From NCBI RefSeq assembly GCF_028610675.1, contig NZ_JAQQWS010000001.1, forward strand, positions 558,001 to 622,000: a stretch of 64,000 bases of DNA, written 5' to 3'. Shown piece by piece: positions 25,271 through 33,438 of this stretch (positions within the stretch are counted from its first letter, which is position 1; the number at the start of each line of letters is the position of its first letter). The stretch is from Alkalihalobacillus pseudalcaliphilus. GTDB taxonomy: Bacteria; Bacillota; Bacilli; Bacillales; Bacillaceae_D. Both the position numbers and the translations under genes were made by a program. The notes below the pieces were generated by a model. That model worked only from the letters and a program-made list of their open reading frames with translations. It was not told the origin of the DNA and made no database searches.

Positions 25271-25294
25271 ACCTCTGAACATTTGCTCAGAGGT
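25271..25294 (-). terminator. Intrinsic terminator of the CD3324-like gene
   Basis: ACCTCTGA (25271-25278) pairs with TCAGAGGT (25287-25294); the plus strand before it reads TTAAAA, giving a short T-run on the minus transcript. Confidence 0.75.
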
Positions 25295-25302
25295 CAATCA
25301 GT

Positions 25303-25581
25303 CTATTTATTCAATTGCCCTTGCACCCTAATAATCCGCTGGATACTTTTGTCTGACAAATAATAACGTTCCATTAAGTCATGTTTTGAAACGCCAGATA
25401 AATAGTCTTGATAAAGCTCGTGATTCCTAATGGCGAGTTGTTTTCTTGTGCCATTTTTTTCGCCCCAACGACTTCGCTTATTCTCTTTCCTAGGAATATA
25501 TAAGGGCTTGCCATCTACATAATGTTGAATTTGGTCGATTAACTCTTTGGGTAATACTTCTTGTGCATTCATATAACTCAT
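25303..25581 (-). CDS. CD3324 family small DNA-binding protein (Mor-like helix-turn-helix)
   Basis: 92 residues. The start M-S-Y-M-N-A-Q-E-V-L-P-K-E-L-I-x-Q-I-Q, followed by Y-I-P-R-K-E and W-G-E-K-x-G-T-R, is the signature of the CD3324 family. The C terminus has a helix-turn-helix of the Mor activator type (S-K-H-D-L-M-E-R-Y-Y-L-S-D-K-S-I-Q-R-I-I-R). It is probably a small transcription regulator; targets unknown. GAGGAGG precedes the start. Single gene with its own terminator. Confidence 0.82.
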   Translation of the reverse strand: MSYMNAQEVLPKELIDQIQHYVDGKPLYIPRKENKRSRWGEKNGTRKQLAIRNHELYQDYLSGVSKHDLMERYYLSDKSIQRIIRVQGQLNK

Positions 25582-25809
25582 GGCTTTTTCCTCCTCTTAT
25601 TTCAATAGTTACTTTAAAATGAGAGTTCGGAAATTTAACATGTGCTATAGGAATACGTTCATACAATTCAGATCAACATCTTCAAAAGGAACACCTCTTC
25701 CTTATTTAAATAAAAGAAATATTCAGCCAAATTATATCACTCTTTAGCTTTTAAAACAAAGATTTGTGAAGCGATCTTCAGATACTGGCGTCCTCCTAAT
25801 AAAGATCGC

Positions 25810-25846
25810 AAATAAACTTAATTTATTAAATAAATTAAGTTTATTT
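25810..25846. promoter_or_regulatory. 37-bp perfect palindrome, probable ROK-type operator
   Basis: AAATAAACTTAATTTATT (25810-25827) is mirrored exactly at 25829-25846 around one central A. It is AT-only apart from one C/G pair per arm, so it is a poor terminator. Its core resembles the xylO-type dyads bound by XylR/ROK repressors (TTAGTTTGTTT..AACAAACTAA). It lies 28 bp beyond the stop of the ROK gene and 228 bp upstream of the start of the CD3324-like gene. Confidence 0.55.
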
Positions 25847-25874
25847 TAACATGGTTTGAAAATTCTCAAAGAGT

Positions 25875-27077
25875 CTATTTATGATTTGAGAAAAAAATAT
25901 GATTTAAAACTAATGTAACAGCTCCGATTAGTGTTCCTTCATCTTTTAATTCTGATTCAATAATTATCGTGTTGCGGGCGTCATTTGTTAAAGCATTATC
26001 TTTCACAACCCGCCTCATTTCTTCTAATACAAACCCACCTGCCTTAGCCACACCGCCTCCGACTATAATACATTCAGGGTTAATAAGATTGATAAGGTTC
26101 GTCACACCCACCCCTAAGAAATATCCAACCTTTGCTAAGATCCGAATTGCACAAGGATCACCTTGGTTCGCACATTGAAAAATGAGCTCACCCGTTAACT
26201 GCTCACTTGAATTTACTTGCTGCATGATATAATCATTATCTTTTTCCTGTAAGACGTACTCAACTAAAGCCTTTCCGCTTGCGACCGTTTCTAAGCAGCC
26301 AATACGACCACACGAGCATTTTTCACCCTTAATATCAATGAGAGTATGACCGAACTCTCCGGCAATATGATTACTTCCACGGTACAGTTCACCGTTATAT
26401 ATAATGCCCGCTCCAATTCCTACACCAACATTCACACAGATAAAATGGTTAATACCTTTCCCTGCTCCAAACCAACTCTCGCCTAAAGTGAAAGCTCGTA
26501 CATCATTTTCTACATATACAGGAATTTGAACCTTCGTTTCTAAATATGACTTTATTGGTACATCAACTAATTGGAAATTCGGTGCAAAGATGGCTGTTCC
26601 GAGTTCAGCATTCACAACTCCATGCATACCTATACCAATACCAACTATTGCTTGTTTATCAAGCCTAGATTCTTCAATTATGTTTTGAATCGATTCTTCT
26701 ATGTAAGATAAAAATAACGAGTTATCTAATTTCGCCGATAAGGGTAAGTCTTTTTTTCTTATAATGACAGCTTGTAGGTTAGTAATCGCCATTCTCACTT
26801 CAAAGGCACCGATGTCAATTCCGATGATATATTTACTACGATCATCGATGGATAATAGAATAGGCTTTCTGCCTCCTTGCGAGGAACCATTTTCTCCTTC
26901 TTTAATCATTTTCTCTTCAAGTAGGTCTTGAACGATATTGGTCACTGTTGCTGGGGTAAGTTGTGTTTCTTTCGCAATAACGGCTCTAGAAATAGGCTGT
27001 TTTAATCGAATTTGATTAAGGACCTTGGCACGATTTGTTAATCTCATGCGTTGAAAACTACTAATTTGTTCAGTCAT
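25875..27077 (-). CDS. ROK family transcriptional repressor (XylR/NagC-like)
   Basis: 400 residues. N-terminal winged helix (I-S-R-A-V-I-A-K-E-T-Q-L-T-P-A-T-V-T-N-I-V) followed by a ROK sugar-binding domain: I-G-I-D-I-G-A-F-E at the phosphate loop, E-F-G-H-T-L-I-D and the zinc site C-S-C-G-R-I-G-C-L-E-T. The DNA-binding domain plus intact sugar domain makes it a repressor, not a kinase. Usual targets are sugar uptake and catabolic genes, but none is adjacent; the only nearby operator-like palindrome is at 25810-25846. The upstream region is repeat DNA, so the target operon may have been lost. Confidence 0.9.
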   Translation of the reverse strand: MTEQISSFQRMRLTNRAKVLNQIRLKQPISRAVIAKETQLTPATVTNIVQDLLEEKMIKEGENGSSQGGRKPILLSIDDRSKYIIGIDIGAFEVRMAITNLQAVIIRKKDLPLSAKLDNSLFLSYIEESIQNIIEESRLDKQAIVGIGIGMHGVVNAELGTAIFAPNFQLVDVPIKSYLETKVQIPVYVENDVRAFTLGESWFGAGKGINHFICVNVGVGIGAGIIYNGELYRGSNHIAGEFGHTLIDIKGEKCSCGRIGCLETVASGKALVEYVLQEKDNDYIMQQVNSSEQLTGELIFQCANQGDPCAIRILAKVGYFLGVGVTNLINLINPECIIVGGGVAKAGGFVLEEMRRVVKDNALTNDARNTIIIESELKDEGTLIGAVTLVLNHIFFSNHK

Positions 27078-27899
27078 CCTTCTCTTCCTTTCTTTTTACT
27101 TTAATCACTCTTCTAAGTTGCTGATTATCATATTTTATCGTAATCATTAAGGTACATACTGTCAACTTAGGTTAGTAGGTTGCACATTAAAGTTAGCTGG
27201 TTAAGTGGGGTGGCATTGAAAGTACAATGGGTGAAGTAGCCAAGCTCGCTTGGCTAACGGCCCAAAAACACTTGGATTTTAGATACTAATCCTGATGGGT
27301 TACTACTCTCTCTTTTTTATTGGTGGTGGCTGGTTGTGCGGTGCGCTGAATCTTTTTAGGAAAGCTCTTGCGAGCTCACCCCTAAAAAGTGGCAGGGCTA
27401 CGGCAAAGTGTGAGCATCCCCAAAAACCGTTTATATGAATGAAAAGCCACCAGTAAAAGGCGAACGCCACGTTCATCTTTGTTGGTGGCGAATTGAACGG
27501 GGCTTCGCCATGTGGGTTTTGTATGAAAGTTAAAAGGTGGTGATTATTTCTCTAGATATCATGATCTTTAGGTCTTTGTTTTTAGATACTGATACTGATG
27601 GGTTATTACTCTCTCTTTTTGTTGGTGATGAGATACTTTACAAGTCATCATGGGAGCTTTGTATGAAAGTTCAACGAGCGACGCTCATTTCTCAAGATAA
27701 GCTGACCTTCTAGTATTTGTTTTTGGTCCGTTTGCTTGACTTACTGCCCAAAGTTGCTTAAAAATTGGCTTTGACATGATTTATCGGGGTGTTTTCGAGT
27801 TGTTTTTTGAAGGTGAAATTTGATTTCATGAAGTTGCTGTTTGGACAATAGACCGGTGCTATTATCCAAACAGAGTTAGATAAGAAGATTATATTAATT
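27078..27899. other. 822-bp gene-free region made of nested dispersed repeats
   Basis: Apart from short flanks the whole stretch is repeat copy 4 (27175-27760), with internal boundary motifs at 27518-27531 and 27658-27671. No gene or promoter was recognised. Confidence 0.7.
27175..27760 (+). repeat. Dispersed repeat, copy 4: at least three units joined at TTTGTATGAAAGTT
   Basis: Unit joints are the 14-mer TTTGTATGAAAGTT at 27518-27531 and 27658-27671. The block 27231-27350 (GTGAAGTAGCCAAG to GTGCGGTGCGCTGAA) matches the inverse of 50720-50836 at nearly nine of ten positions. It includes a hairpin AGCCAAG/CTTGGCT whose stem is kept in both copies while the loop differs (CTCG against TGAG). 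Block 27463-27530 matches 16230-16318 and 53641-53725. Confidence 0.82.
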
Positions 27900-28871
27900 T
27901 TATTTACGTGGGAGCAATGATTTTTGATTAAGTTGTTCTAATGCGTTTGTATATTCTTGTTTTAGTTCGGCAACAATCTCTTCCACGGATTGAATCTTAT
28001 GAATAGTACCGACACCTTGGCCAGCAGAGAAGATATCTTTCCATGCTTTTGCATCTGATTGTCCGACATCGATTTTCTCTTTTCTTTGTAATGCTTGTAT
28101 ATCATAACCTGCCTTCAACACACTTTTACTTAAATAGTTGGCAGGTACACCACTAAATGCATCTGTATAAACTAAATCTTCAGCTGTAGAATCAAGTAAG
28201 GTTTTTTGGTAACTTTCATTAGCCATACTTTCATTTGCAGAGATAAACCTCGTACCCATATAGGAAAAATCAGCACCTAAAACCTGGGCAGCCAAAATAT
28301 CGTTACCATTTGTAATACTACCCGCTAAAATAGTGATTCCTTTCCAAAATTCTTTGACACTTGCTATAAAAGCCATTGGATTTAATAACCCTCCATGTCC
28401 TCCTGCACCATTCGTAACTAAAATGAGACCGTCTACGCCAGTCTCAGCTGCTTTTCTAGCATGTGTAAGCGTAGCCACATCTGAAAATACAAGTCCACCA
28501 TATTCATGAACTACTTGAACAACAGAATTAGGCTTTCCTAATGAAGTAATAACAATGGGTGGTTGGTACTTGGCTATAAGTGCCAAATCATTCTCAAAAC
28601 GCTTATTCGTTTTATGAACAATTAAATTAACTGCCCAAGGAGCGACTTGACCATTTTCCTCTTCGATTACTTTCAAATGTTCTTTAATTTCAATCAACCA
28701 GTTTTCTAATTCTACGGATGTTCTGGCATTTAAAAGTGGAAATGACCCCATGATCCCTTGACGACAAGATTCAATAACAAGTTCCGGTCCAGAAACTAAA
28801 AACATCGGAGCATTAATAACCGGTAGTTCCATCGTTGCTAGTAAACCCTTAACACGCTCTTTGCTCATCAC
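27900..28871 (-). CDS. Nitronate monooxygenase (2-nitropropane dioxygenase family)
   Basis: 323 residues with the TIM-barrel FMN pattern: P-V-I-N-A-P-M-F near the start, G-A-G-G-H-G-G at the phosphate/active loop, I-L-A-G-S-I-T-N-G and G-A-D-F-S-Y-M-G-T-R-F. These enzymes oxidise alkyl nitronates to carbonyl compounds and nitrite using FMN and oxygen. GGGGGGATATGTG precedes the ATG. A CAGAC..GTCTG palindrome lies 19 bp upstream (28890-28905), suggesting TetR-type control. Single gene. Confidence 0.87.
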   Translation of the reverse strand: MMSKERVKGLLATMELPVINAPMFLVSGPELVIESCRQGIMGSFPLLNARTSVELENWLIEIKEHLKVIEEENGQVAPWAVNLIVHKTNKRFENDLALIAKYQPPIVITSLGKPNSVVQVVHEYGGLVFSDVATLTHARKAAETGVDGLILVTNGAGGHGGLLNPMAFIASVKEFWKGITILAGSITNGNDILAAQVLGADFSYMGTRFISANESMANESYQKTLLDSTAEDLVYTDAFSGVPANYLSKSVLKAGYDIQALQRKEKIDVGQSDAKAWKDIFSAGQGVGTIHKIQSVEEIVAELKQEYTNALEQLNQKSLLPRK

Positions 28872-28889
28872 ATATCCCCCCTAGCTAAT

Positions 28890-28905
28890 CAGACCAAACA
28901 GTCTG
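28890..28905. promoter_or_regulatory. Operator-like palindrome before the nitronate monooxygenase gene
   Basis: CAGAC, 6-nt gap, GTCTG; spacing and size fit a TetR-family site that would block transcription start. No regulator for it was identified in the window. Confidence 0.4.
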
Positions 28906-29115
28906 TACATCCATTTTAAAATAGATCCAGAGAAATTTAAACTAATAATTATAATAATTAGAACAATATAGCTCTATATAACAATCATAAACTTTGGTCG
29001 GTGGCTTTTTTATTGTATCTAACTTACGAAGAGTCTTATTCTAATACTAATTCACCTTTCTTTATTTGGCACCGCCAACATTTCGGAAACCTTGTAGGCC
29101 AAGGAAATTAGAAAA

Positions 29116-29163
29116 TAAAACAGCCAATTTTAAGCTTCTATTTTTAAGGATTAGGCTGTTTTA
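29116..29163. terminator. Isolated hairpin, terminator-like
   Basis: TAAAACAGCC (29116-29125) pairs with GGCTGTTTTA (29154-29163), a 10-bp stem. T-rich sequence follows on both strands. It lies downstream of the small toxin-like gene (29507-29653, minus) but about 340 bp away, so the transcript it ends is unclear. 28906-29115 holds nothing recognisable. Confidence 0.5.
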
Positions 29164-29189
29164 TATGTATTACAATTTAATCCCTAGAC

Positions 29190-29390
29190 CAACTCACATG
29201 AACTAAGAAGCATGCACCAACCCGAGCGGAGTGAATGGGGAGGCCGACTCCTGCAGGAGGTAAGGGCAGGCCGAAATCCACTTGCGATAGCAAGTTAGTT
29301 TGGTGCCCGCCGGAGGGTGCGTGCCCCCATTCCCGGAGCGCTCTTCGAAGAAGAGCACGCGAGCTTCAGATAGCTTCCATACAAAAAACC
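29190..29390 (-). repeat. GC-rich palindromic intergenic element, copy A
   Basis: On the minus strand it starts TTTTTTGTATGGAAGC and runs through CTCTTCTTCGAAGAGCGCTC, CGGGAATGGGGGCACGCACC, CTCCGGCGGGC, CTCCTGCAGGAGTCGGCCTC and CCGCTCGGGTTG. The same series occurs at 53206-53400. It resembles the GC-rich GACTCCTGCRGGAG-containing repeats I remember from many Bacillaceae genomes. The central loop (AACTTGCTATCGCAAGT) differs between copies but stays self-complementary. Confidence 0.8.
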
Positions 29391-29497
29391 ATGGAAAAGA
29401 CATATATCCCACAGTTAATAATAAATCAGAAAATTATGAAATTCACTTGCAATTTTTCTCTTTAGCTACTAATATAATGATTGGGAAGCACACCCTA

Positions 29498-29535
29498 AGA
29501 CGTTTCTTACATGAAGCGTCTATTTTTCTTTTTAG
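29498..29535 (+). terminator. Plus-strand terminator-like hairpin overlapping the 3' end of the small membrane gene
   Basis: AGACGTTTC and GAAGCGTCT pair with one G-T wobble around TTACAT, followed by ATTTTTCTTTTT on the plus strand. A TATAAT at 29473-29478 lies upstream. Together they could define a very short antisense transcript, or end read-through from the left. Confidence 0.5.
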
Positions 29536-29653
29536 GTTTGTCTCTCGATTTTCTTTTGAGCTCTTTTAAGTTCTTTAACCCTAGTGTGATGGAAGAAAAG
29601 ATTGTGGCAGCGAGTACTAGAAGTTGTAATACAGGCTCAAGCCACTCCAACAC
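29507..29653 (-). CDS. Small basic membrane protein, possible type I toxin
   Basis: 48 residues starting at a GTG (29651-29653) with a strong ribosome site, AAGGGGGAG, 6 nt upstream. One hydrophobic segment (about residues 5-28: L-Q-L-L-V-L-A-A-T-I-F-S-S-I-T-L-G-L) is followed by a tail with some 14 Lys/Arg. The architecture of a single helix plus basic tail and free-standing location is like type I toxins (TxpA/BsrG) or holin-like peptides. On the plus strand a perfect TATAAT (29473-29478) and a hairpin with T-run (29498-29530) overlap its 3' end, as expected of an antisense RNA. I cannot name a family. Confidence 0.5.
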   Translation of the reverse strand: MLEWLEPVLQLLVLAATIFSSITLGLKNLKELKRKSRDKPKKKNRRFM

Positions 29654-30040
29654 GATTATCTCCCCCTTTTTAATTACAAAATCAGCCTCACACAGACGTT
29701 CATATCTGGCAAGGCTGTTAAATCGCAATAAGCTAAGGACAAGTTATCTTTGTCCAAATGGAATATATGTCTATTTACATTTTACCATATCCATAGCGAC
29801 CACGATATAATAATACGAATATTCGTTCGATTATCCTACTTTTATATTTATACCAATATACTTTTTAATTCAATATCCCTAATTCATACTGTATTTCTTC
29901 TTGTCTGAAAGGAGTAACGAATCATTGTCACGACAAGCTTCGACGAATAAATCCCTTCTGAAAAAAAGTGCCTATCTCCCCCACGAACAATTTATATCAA
30001 AATAATGAGTAGGACTTTTTCACTGACTTACTCTTTAACA
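29654..30040. other. Intergenic stretch
   Basis: Upstream region of the small membrane gene, with a GGACAAG/CTTTGTCC inverted repeat at 29733-29752, then AT-rich DNA to the pdxT stop. A weak hairpin at 30007-30032 (GAGTAgGA..CTTACTC) may end pdxST transcription. No gene seen. Confidence 0.4.
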
Positions 30041-30616
30041 TCAAACATTCATTTTCCTGCTTGCTATTATTTGAATAAAGGCTTGATGAAACCGATCATC
30101 ATTTGTTAGTTCCGGATGAAATGAGCAAGCCATATATTGCTCTTGTTGTACGGCCACGATTTCGCCATCTATTTCAGCTAAAACTTTCACGTTAGGTGCA
30201 ACCATTTTAACTAAAGGTGCCCGTATAAAAACAGCATGAATATTAGAGCCAATATCCTTTACATCCAAGTTCGCTTCAAAGCTTTCTCTTTGTCTTCCAA
30301 AAGCATTTCTTTCCACGTCCATGTCGATATAACTTAAATGCTGATCAGTTATACCATTCACCTTTTTCGCCATTAAAATAAGTCCAGCACACGTTCCGAA
30401 TACAGGTTTCTTAAACATTTTTAGCGGCTCTAAAAATTGATACTGTTTGATTAATTTAAGCATAGTAGTCGATTCACCGCCAGGAATGATCAGTCCATCC
30501 ACTTCTTCTAATTGCTCTGCTTTTTTAATCTCCAACGTGCGGACGCCATTTTGCTGTAATAAATGCCTATGCTCCGAAACAGCCCCTTGCAAAGCTAACA
30601 CGCCAATTGTGATCAT
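30041..30616 (-). CDS. pdxT: Pyridoxal 5'-phosphate synthase glutaminase subunit PdxT
   Basis: 191 residues, normal length. Class I glutaminase: nucleophile Cys76 in V-F-G-T-C-A-G-L, oxyanion loop P-G-G-E-S-T-T, and the His-Glu pair in S-F-H-P-E-L-T. It hydrolyses glutamine and passes ammonia to PdxS for vitamin B6 synthesis. It follows pdxS with adjoining stop and start codons (30616), so it is translated with it. Control is probably by the divergent PdxR. Confidence 0.96.
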   Translation of the reverse strand: MITIGVLALQGAVSEHRHLLQQNGVRTLEIKKAEQLEEVDGLIIPGGESTTMLKLIKQYQFLEPLKMFKKPVFGTCAGLILMAKKVNGITDQHLSYIDMDVERNAFGRQRESFEANLDVKDIGSNIHAVFIRAPLVKMVAPNVKVLAEIDGEIVAVQQEQYMACSFHPELTNDDRFHQAFIQIIASRKMNV

Positions 30617-31503
30617 TACCAGCCGCGCTCCTGCATTCTTTCTTCTTTCGAAAGTGTAGCAATTTCAATCCCTTTCATTGCTGTGCCAAGATTTTTTGAT
30701 AACTGAGCAATTAATTCATAGTCTGTATAGTGTGTAGTGGCTTCAACAATCGCCTTCGCAAATCTTTCTGGATGCTCTGATTTAAAAATTCCAGACCCTA
30801 CAAAAACACCATCTGCTCCAAGTTGCATCATTAATGCCGCATCTGCTGGTGTTGCTACACCTCCCGCAGCAAAATTAACAACAGGGAATCTCCCCTTTTG
30901 TTTAATTTCCAATAAAAGCTCATATGGAGCACCGATATTTTTCGCTTCTGTCATAAGTTCATCGATAGACATCGCCATAACGTGTTTGATTTGGGCTTGC
31001 ATTTGTCTCATGTGACGAACAGCCTCAACTATATTTCCAGTTCCTGGTTCCCCTTTAGTACGAATCATTGAAGCTCCTTCACCGATACGTCTTGTAGCTT
31101 CCCCTAAATCTCTTGCTCCACAAACAAATGGCACAGTGAAATCGCGTTTATGTAAGTGATAGACTTCATCTGCAGGCGTTAATACTTCACTCTCGTCAAT
31201 ATAATCAACACCCATTGCCTCTAAGATACGTGCTTCAACAATATGACCTATTCTTGCTTTAGCCATTACCGGTATTGATACTGCGTTCATGACCTCCTCC
31301 ACAATGGTTGGATCAGCCATTCTTGCAACGCCACCTGCTGCACGTATATCAGAAGGTACACGCTCTAAAGCCATCACCGCCACAGCACCCGCTTGCTCGG
31401 CAATTCTAGCTTGTTCCGCATTAACAACATCCATAATGACTCCACCTTTTTGCATTTCAGCCATACCGCGCTTCACTTTGTCAGTTCCTAGTAATCGTTC
31501 CAT
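30616..31503 (-). CDS. pdxS: Pyridoxal 5'-phosphate synthase subunit PdxS
   Basis: About 295 residues of the very conserved PdxS (Snz) barrel: G-T-D-x-V-K-R-G-M-A-E-M-Q-K-G-G-V-I-M-D-V at the start, V-M-A-K-A-R-I-G-H with the lysine that carries the ribose 5-phosphate adduct, and I-R-T-K-G-E-P-G-T-G-N with the second lysine. It builds PLP from ribose 5-phosphate, glyceraldehyde 3-phosphate and ammonia. The frame opens at 31512; the ATG at 31501-31503 also fits and agrees better with the family start. Promoter at 31545-31573. Confidence 0.96.
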   Translation of the reverse strand: MERLLGTDKVKRGMAEMQKGGVIMDVVNAEQARIAEQAGAVAVMALERVPSDIRAAGGVARMADPTIVEEVMNAVSIPVMAKARIGHIVEARILEAMGVDYIDESEVLTPADEVYHLHKRDFTVPFVCGARDLGEATRRIGEGASMIRTKGEPGTGNIVEAVRHMRQMQAQIKHVMAMSIDELMTEAKNIGAPYELLLEIKQKGRFPVVNFAAGGVATPADAALMMQLGADGVFVGSGIFKSEHPERFAKAIVEATTHYTDYELIAQLSKNLGTAMKGIEIATLSKEERMQERGW

Positions 31504-31544
31504 CGAATCCACTCCTATACTTGAAATATAATGATTTGTTTATT

Positions 31545-31573
31545 AGTATAGAAATGAACTGATATGATTGAAA
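31545..31573 (-). promoter_or_regulatory. Sigma-A promoter of pdxST with overlapping PdxR-type repeats
   Basis: Minus strand: TTTCAA (-35, 31568-31573), 17 nt, TATACT (-10, 31545-31550). The adjacent plus-strand sequence has two imperfect direct repeats, AAAGTGTCAGTTTTAAT and AAAGTAATGGGTTCAG (from 31571 and 31590), between the divergent genes. MocR proteins commonly bind direct repeats, so these are candidate PdxR sites. Confidence 0.55.
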
Positions 31574-31625
31574 GTGTCAGTTTTAATAAAAGTAATGGGT
31601 TCAGATATGAGAGGTGCGAGCAATT

Positions 31626-33026
31626 ATGGAAAGCTTTTGGTGTGAACTTCATCGAGATAGTTCTGTTCCATTATACGAACAACTTTACACATATATTAAA
31701 AGTGAAATTACTGAAGGACGGTTACCTTATGGAACAAAACTTCCTTCCAAGCGTAAAATGGCAGAATTCTTAAAAGTGAGTCAAAATACCATCGAAACTG
31801 CTTACGAGCAATTACAAGCGGAAGGTTATGTAGAGGTCAAAGCTAGAAAAGGTTATTTTGTTCAAGCATCAGATGAACTAGAATACATTCCACGTCACAC
31901 AAAGGAGGAAATCAAGACCCTTCCCTCAAAGGAACAATATCAATATAATTTTCATCCGAGTCAAATCGACCCGAGAGAGTTCCCATTCGACAGATGGCGC
32001 AAACACGCCAGAAACGTAGTAGCCCCTGAAAATCACCATTTATTATTATTAGGTGATACGTTAGGAGAAATGGAATTAAGAGAAGAAATTCGGCATTATT
32101 TATATCACTCACGCGGGGTAAAATGTCATCCTGATCAAATTGTCGTTGGAGCAGGGGTTGAGGTCCTTTTACAGCAACTTGTATTGCTACTTGGTTCGGA
32201 TAAAATTTACGGAATTGAAGACCCTGGCTATCATATGATGCTTAAAATCATTCAACATTATCCCAATGAGGCCATACCTATAAGTGTTGATGCTGAAGGT
32301 GTGCAAGTTGAGCAATTGCAAGACTTAAATGTGGACATTGTATATACAACCCCCTCACATCACTTTCCATATGGTAGTGTACTTTCAATTAATCGCAGGC
32401 ATAAGTTATTAACTTGGGCAGAAGAAAACACGGAACGATATATTATTGAAGACGATTACGATAGTGAATTTCGCTATTCTGGTAAAACAATACCGTCTTT
32501 ACACAGTATGGACAGAACTGAAAAGGTCATTTATTTAGGCACTTTTTCAAAATCACTCATGCCATCCATCCGTATTAGCTATATGGTGTTGCCAAACAAC
32601 CTTTTAGATATATTTAAGCAAAAATTTGCTCATTATCACTCCACCGTATCACGAATTGATCAAGTGATTTTAGCTAGTTTTATGAAAAGTGGCGACTTTG
32701 AAAAACATCTAAATCGCATGAGGAAAATCTATCGAAAGAAATTAGAAAAGGTATTATCACTATTAAAGACTTACGAGGAGAGCATTCAACTAATTGGAGA
32801 GCATTCTGGATTACATATCGTGCTCAAAATTAATAATGACCACACCGAAAACGAGCTTATTGATTTGTCTGCTAAAGCAAACATGAAAGTGTACCCTTTA
32901 TCCAATTACTCATTAAAAAAAGGCGTACAAGATGCACCACAGTTTTTACTTGGCTTTGCTCACATCCCTGAACACGAATTAGAAAGAGCTATTAATCAAT
33001 TATTAAAAGCGTGGCATTTCAAGTAA
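31626..33026 (+). CDS. pdxR: PdxR, MocR-type PLP-sensing regulator of vitamin B6 synthesis
   Basis: 466 residues. GntR winged helix (K-L-P-S-K-R-K-M-A-E-F-L-K-V-S-Q-N-T-I-E) joined to an aminotransferase-like domain with PLP lysine in Y-L-G-T-F-S-K-S-L-M-P-S-I-R. The name rests on its divergent position to pdxST, the arrangement seen in Listeria and Corynebacterium and in B. clausii, where PdxR responds to PLP. The ATG at 31626 follows GAGAGG; an in-frame GTG at 31614 overlaps that site and is unlikely. Confidence 0.9.
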   Translation: MESFWCELHRDSSVPLYEQLYTYIKSEITEGRLPYGTKLPSKRKMAEFLKVSQNTIETAYEQLQAEGYVEVKARKGYFVQASDELEYIPRHTKEEIKTLPSKEQYQYNFHPSQIDPREFPFDRWRKHARNVVAPENHHLLLLGDTLGEMELREEIRHYLYHSRGVKCHPDQIVVGAGVEVLLQQLVLLLGSDKIYGIEDPGYHMMLKIIQHYPNEAIPISVDAEGVQVEQLQDLNVDIVYTTPSHHFPYGSVLSINRRHKLLTWAEENTERYIIEDDYDSEFRYSGKTIPSLHSMDRTEKVIYLGTFSKSLMPSIRISYMVLPNNLLDIFKQKFAHYHSTVSRIDQVILASFMKSGDFEKHLNRMRKIYRKKLEKVLSLLKTYEESIQLIGEHSGLHIVLKINNDHTENELIDLSAKANMKVYPLSNYSLKKGVQDAPQFLLGFAHIPEHELERAINQLLKAWHFK

Positions 33027-33130
33027 CTTACTCATCGATAAAAAAAATCATGATCTACTTAAACAAATTCTCTTGATTATTAAATTTCGACGGAACTTCG
33101 TACAACAGTACAGCTCTATTCCCCTGTTGT

Positions 33131-33264
33131 CTCGTGACTCCCTCGCTTTTGCTCGGCCTATGTTGTTACTTCTTCGCTTTCCCTACGACATAGTAACGCT
33201 TTTTCCCACCTAAAAGTGTAAATGGTTATTTAATCGTTTTTGAACATTCTTAGATTAGCATTTA
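33131..33264 (+). repeat. Hairpin-forming dispersed repeat, copy A
   Basis: Contains CTATGTTGTTACTTCTTCGC and TTTCCCTACGACATAG, which pair as CTATGTTGT/ACGACATAG, then CACCTAAAAGTG and ATCGTTTTTGAACATTCTTA, GATTAGCATTTA. The same series, inverted, is at 53410-53580. Confidence 0.75.
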
Positions 33265-33314
33265 AATCCTACAAATCCACGATCTCTTTAAGGCCTGCAT
33301 CCCCCAAAAAAAAT

Positions 33315-33356
33315 ACACCTACCCAATTCGCATTTTTATGCCAATTAGATAGGTGT
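33315..33356 (-). terminator. Terminator of the hydroxybutyrate operon
   Basis: ACACCTA (33315-33321) pairs with TAGGTGT (33350-33356), with an inner AATT pairing; a run of nine A before it on the plus strand gives the T-run on the minus transcript. Confidence 0.75.
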
Positions 33357-33438
33357 CATTTCTTCATTAAACTTTCATTTTCAAATTACTCGCTATTCAC
33401 ATTTTATAAGGGTTACATGAATCTTTGTTTTTCCTCTA

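Larger units (their letters stand above)
33027..33438. other. Convergent intergenic region with a hairpin repeat and a terminator
   Basis: Holds the hairpin repeat of 33131-33264 and the terminator at 33315-33356. The frame at 33240-33551 is a shadow of the permease gene and terminator. Confidence 0.6.

Noticed and set aside
27175..27760. Possible CRISPR array, because of repeated units
   Set aside because: Repeats are long, unequal and nested, without regular short spacers, and no cas genes are present.
29235..29569. Plus-strand frames of 76 and 89 codons
   Set aside because: They run through the GC-rich palindromic repeat and change frame quality outside it.
29733..29752. Inverted repeat as terminator or riboswitch
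   Set aside because: Short stem without T-run and no conserved aptamer blocks.
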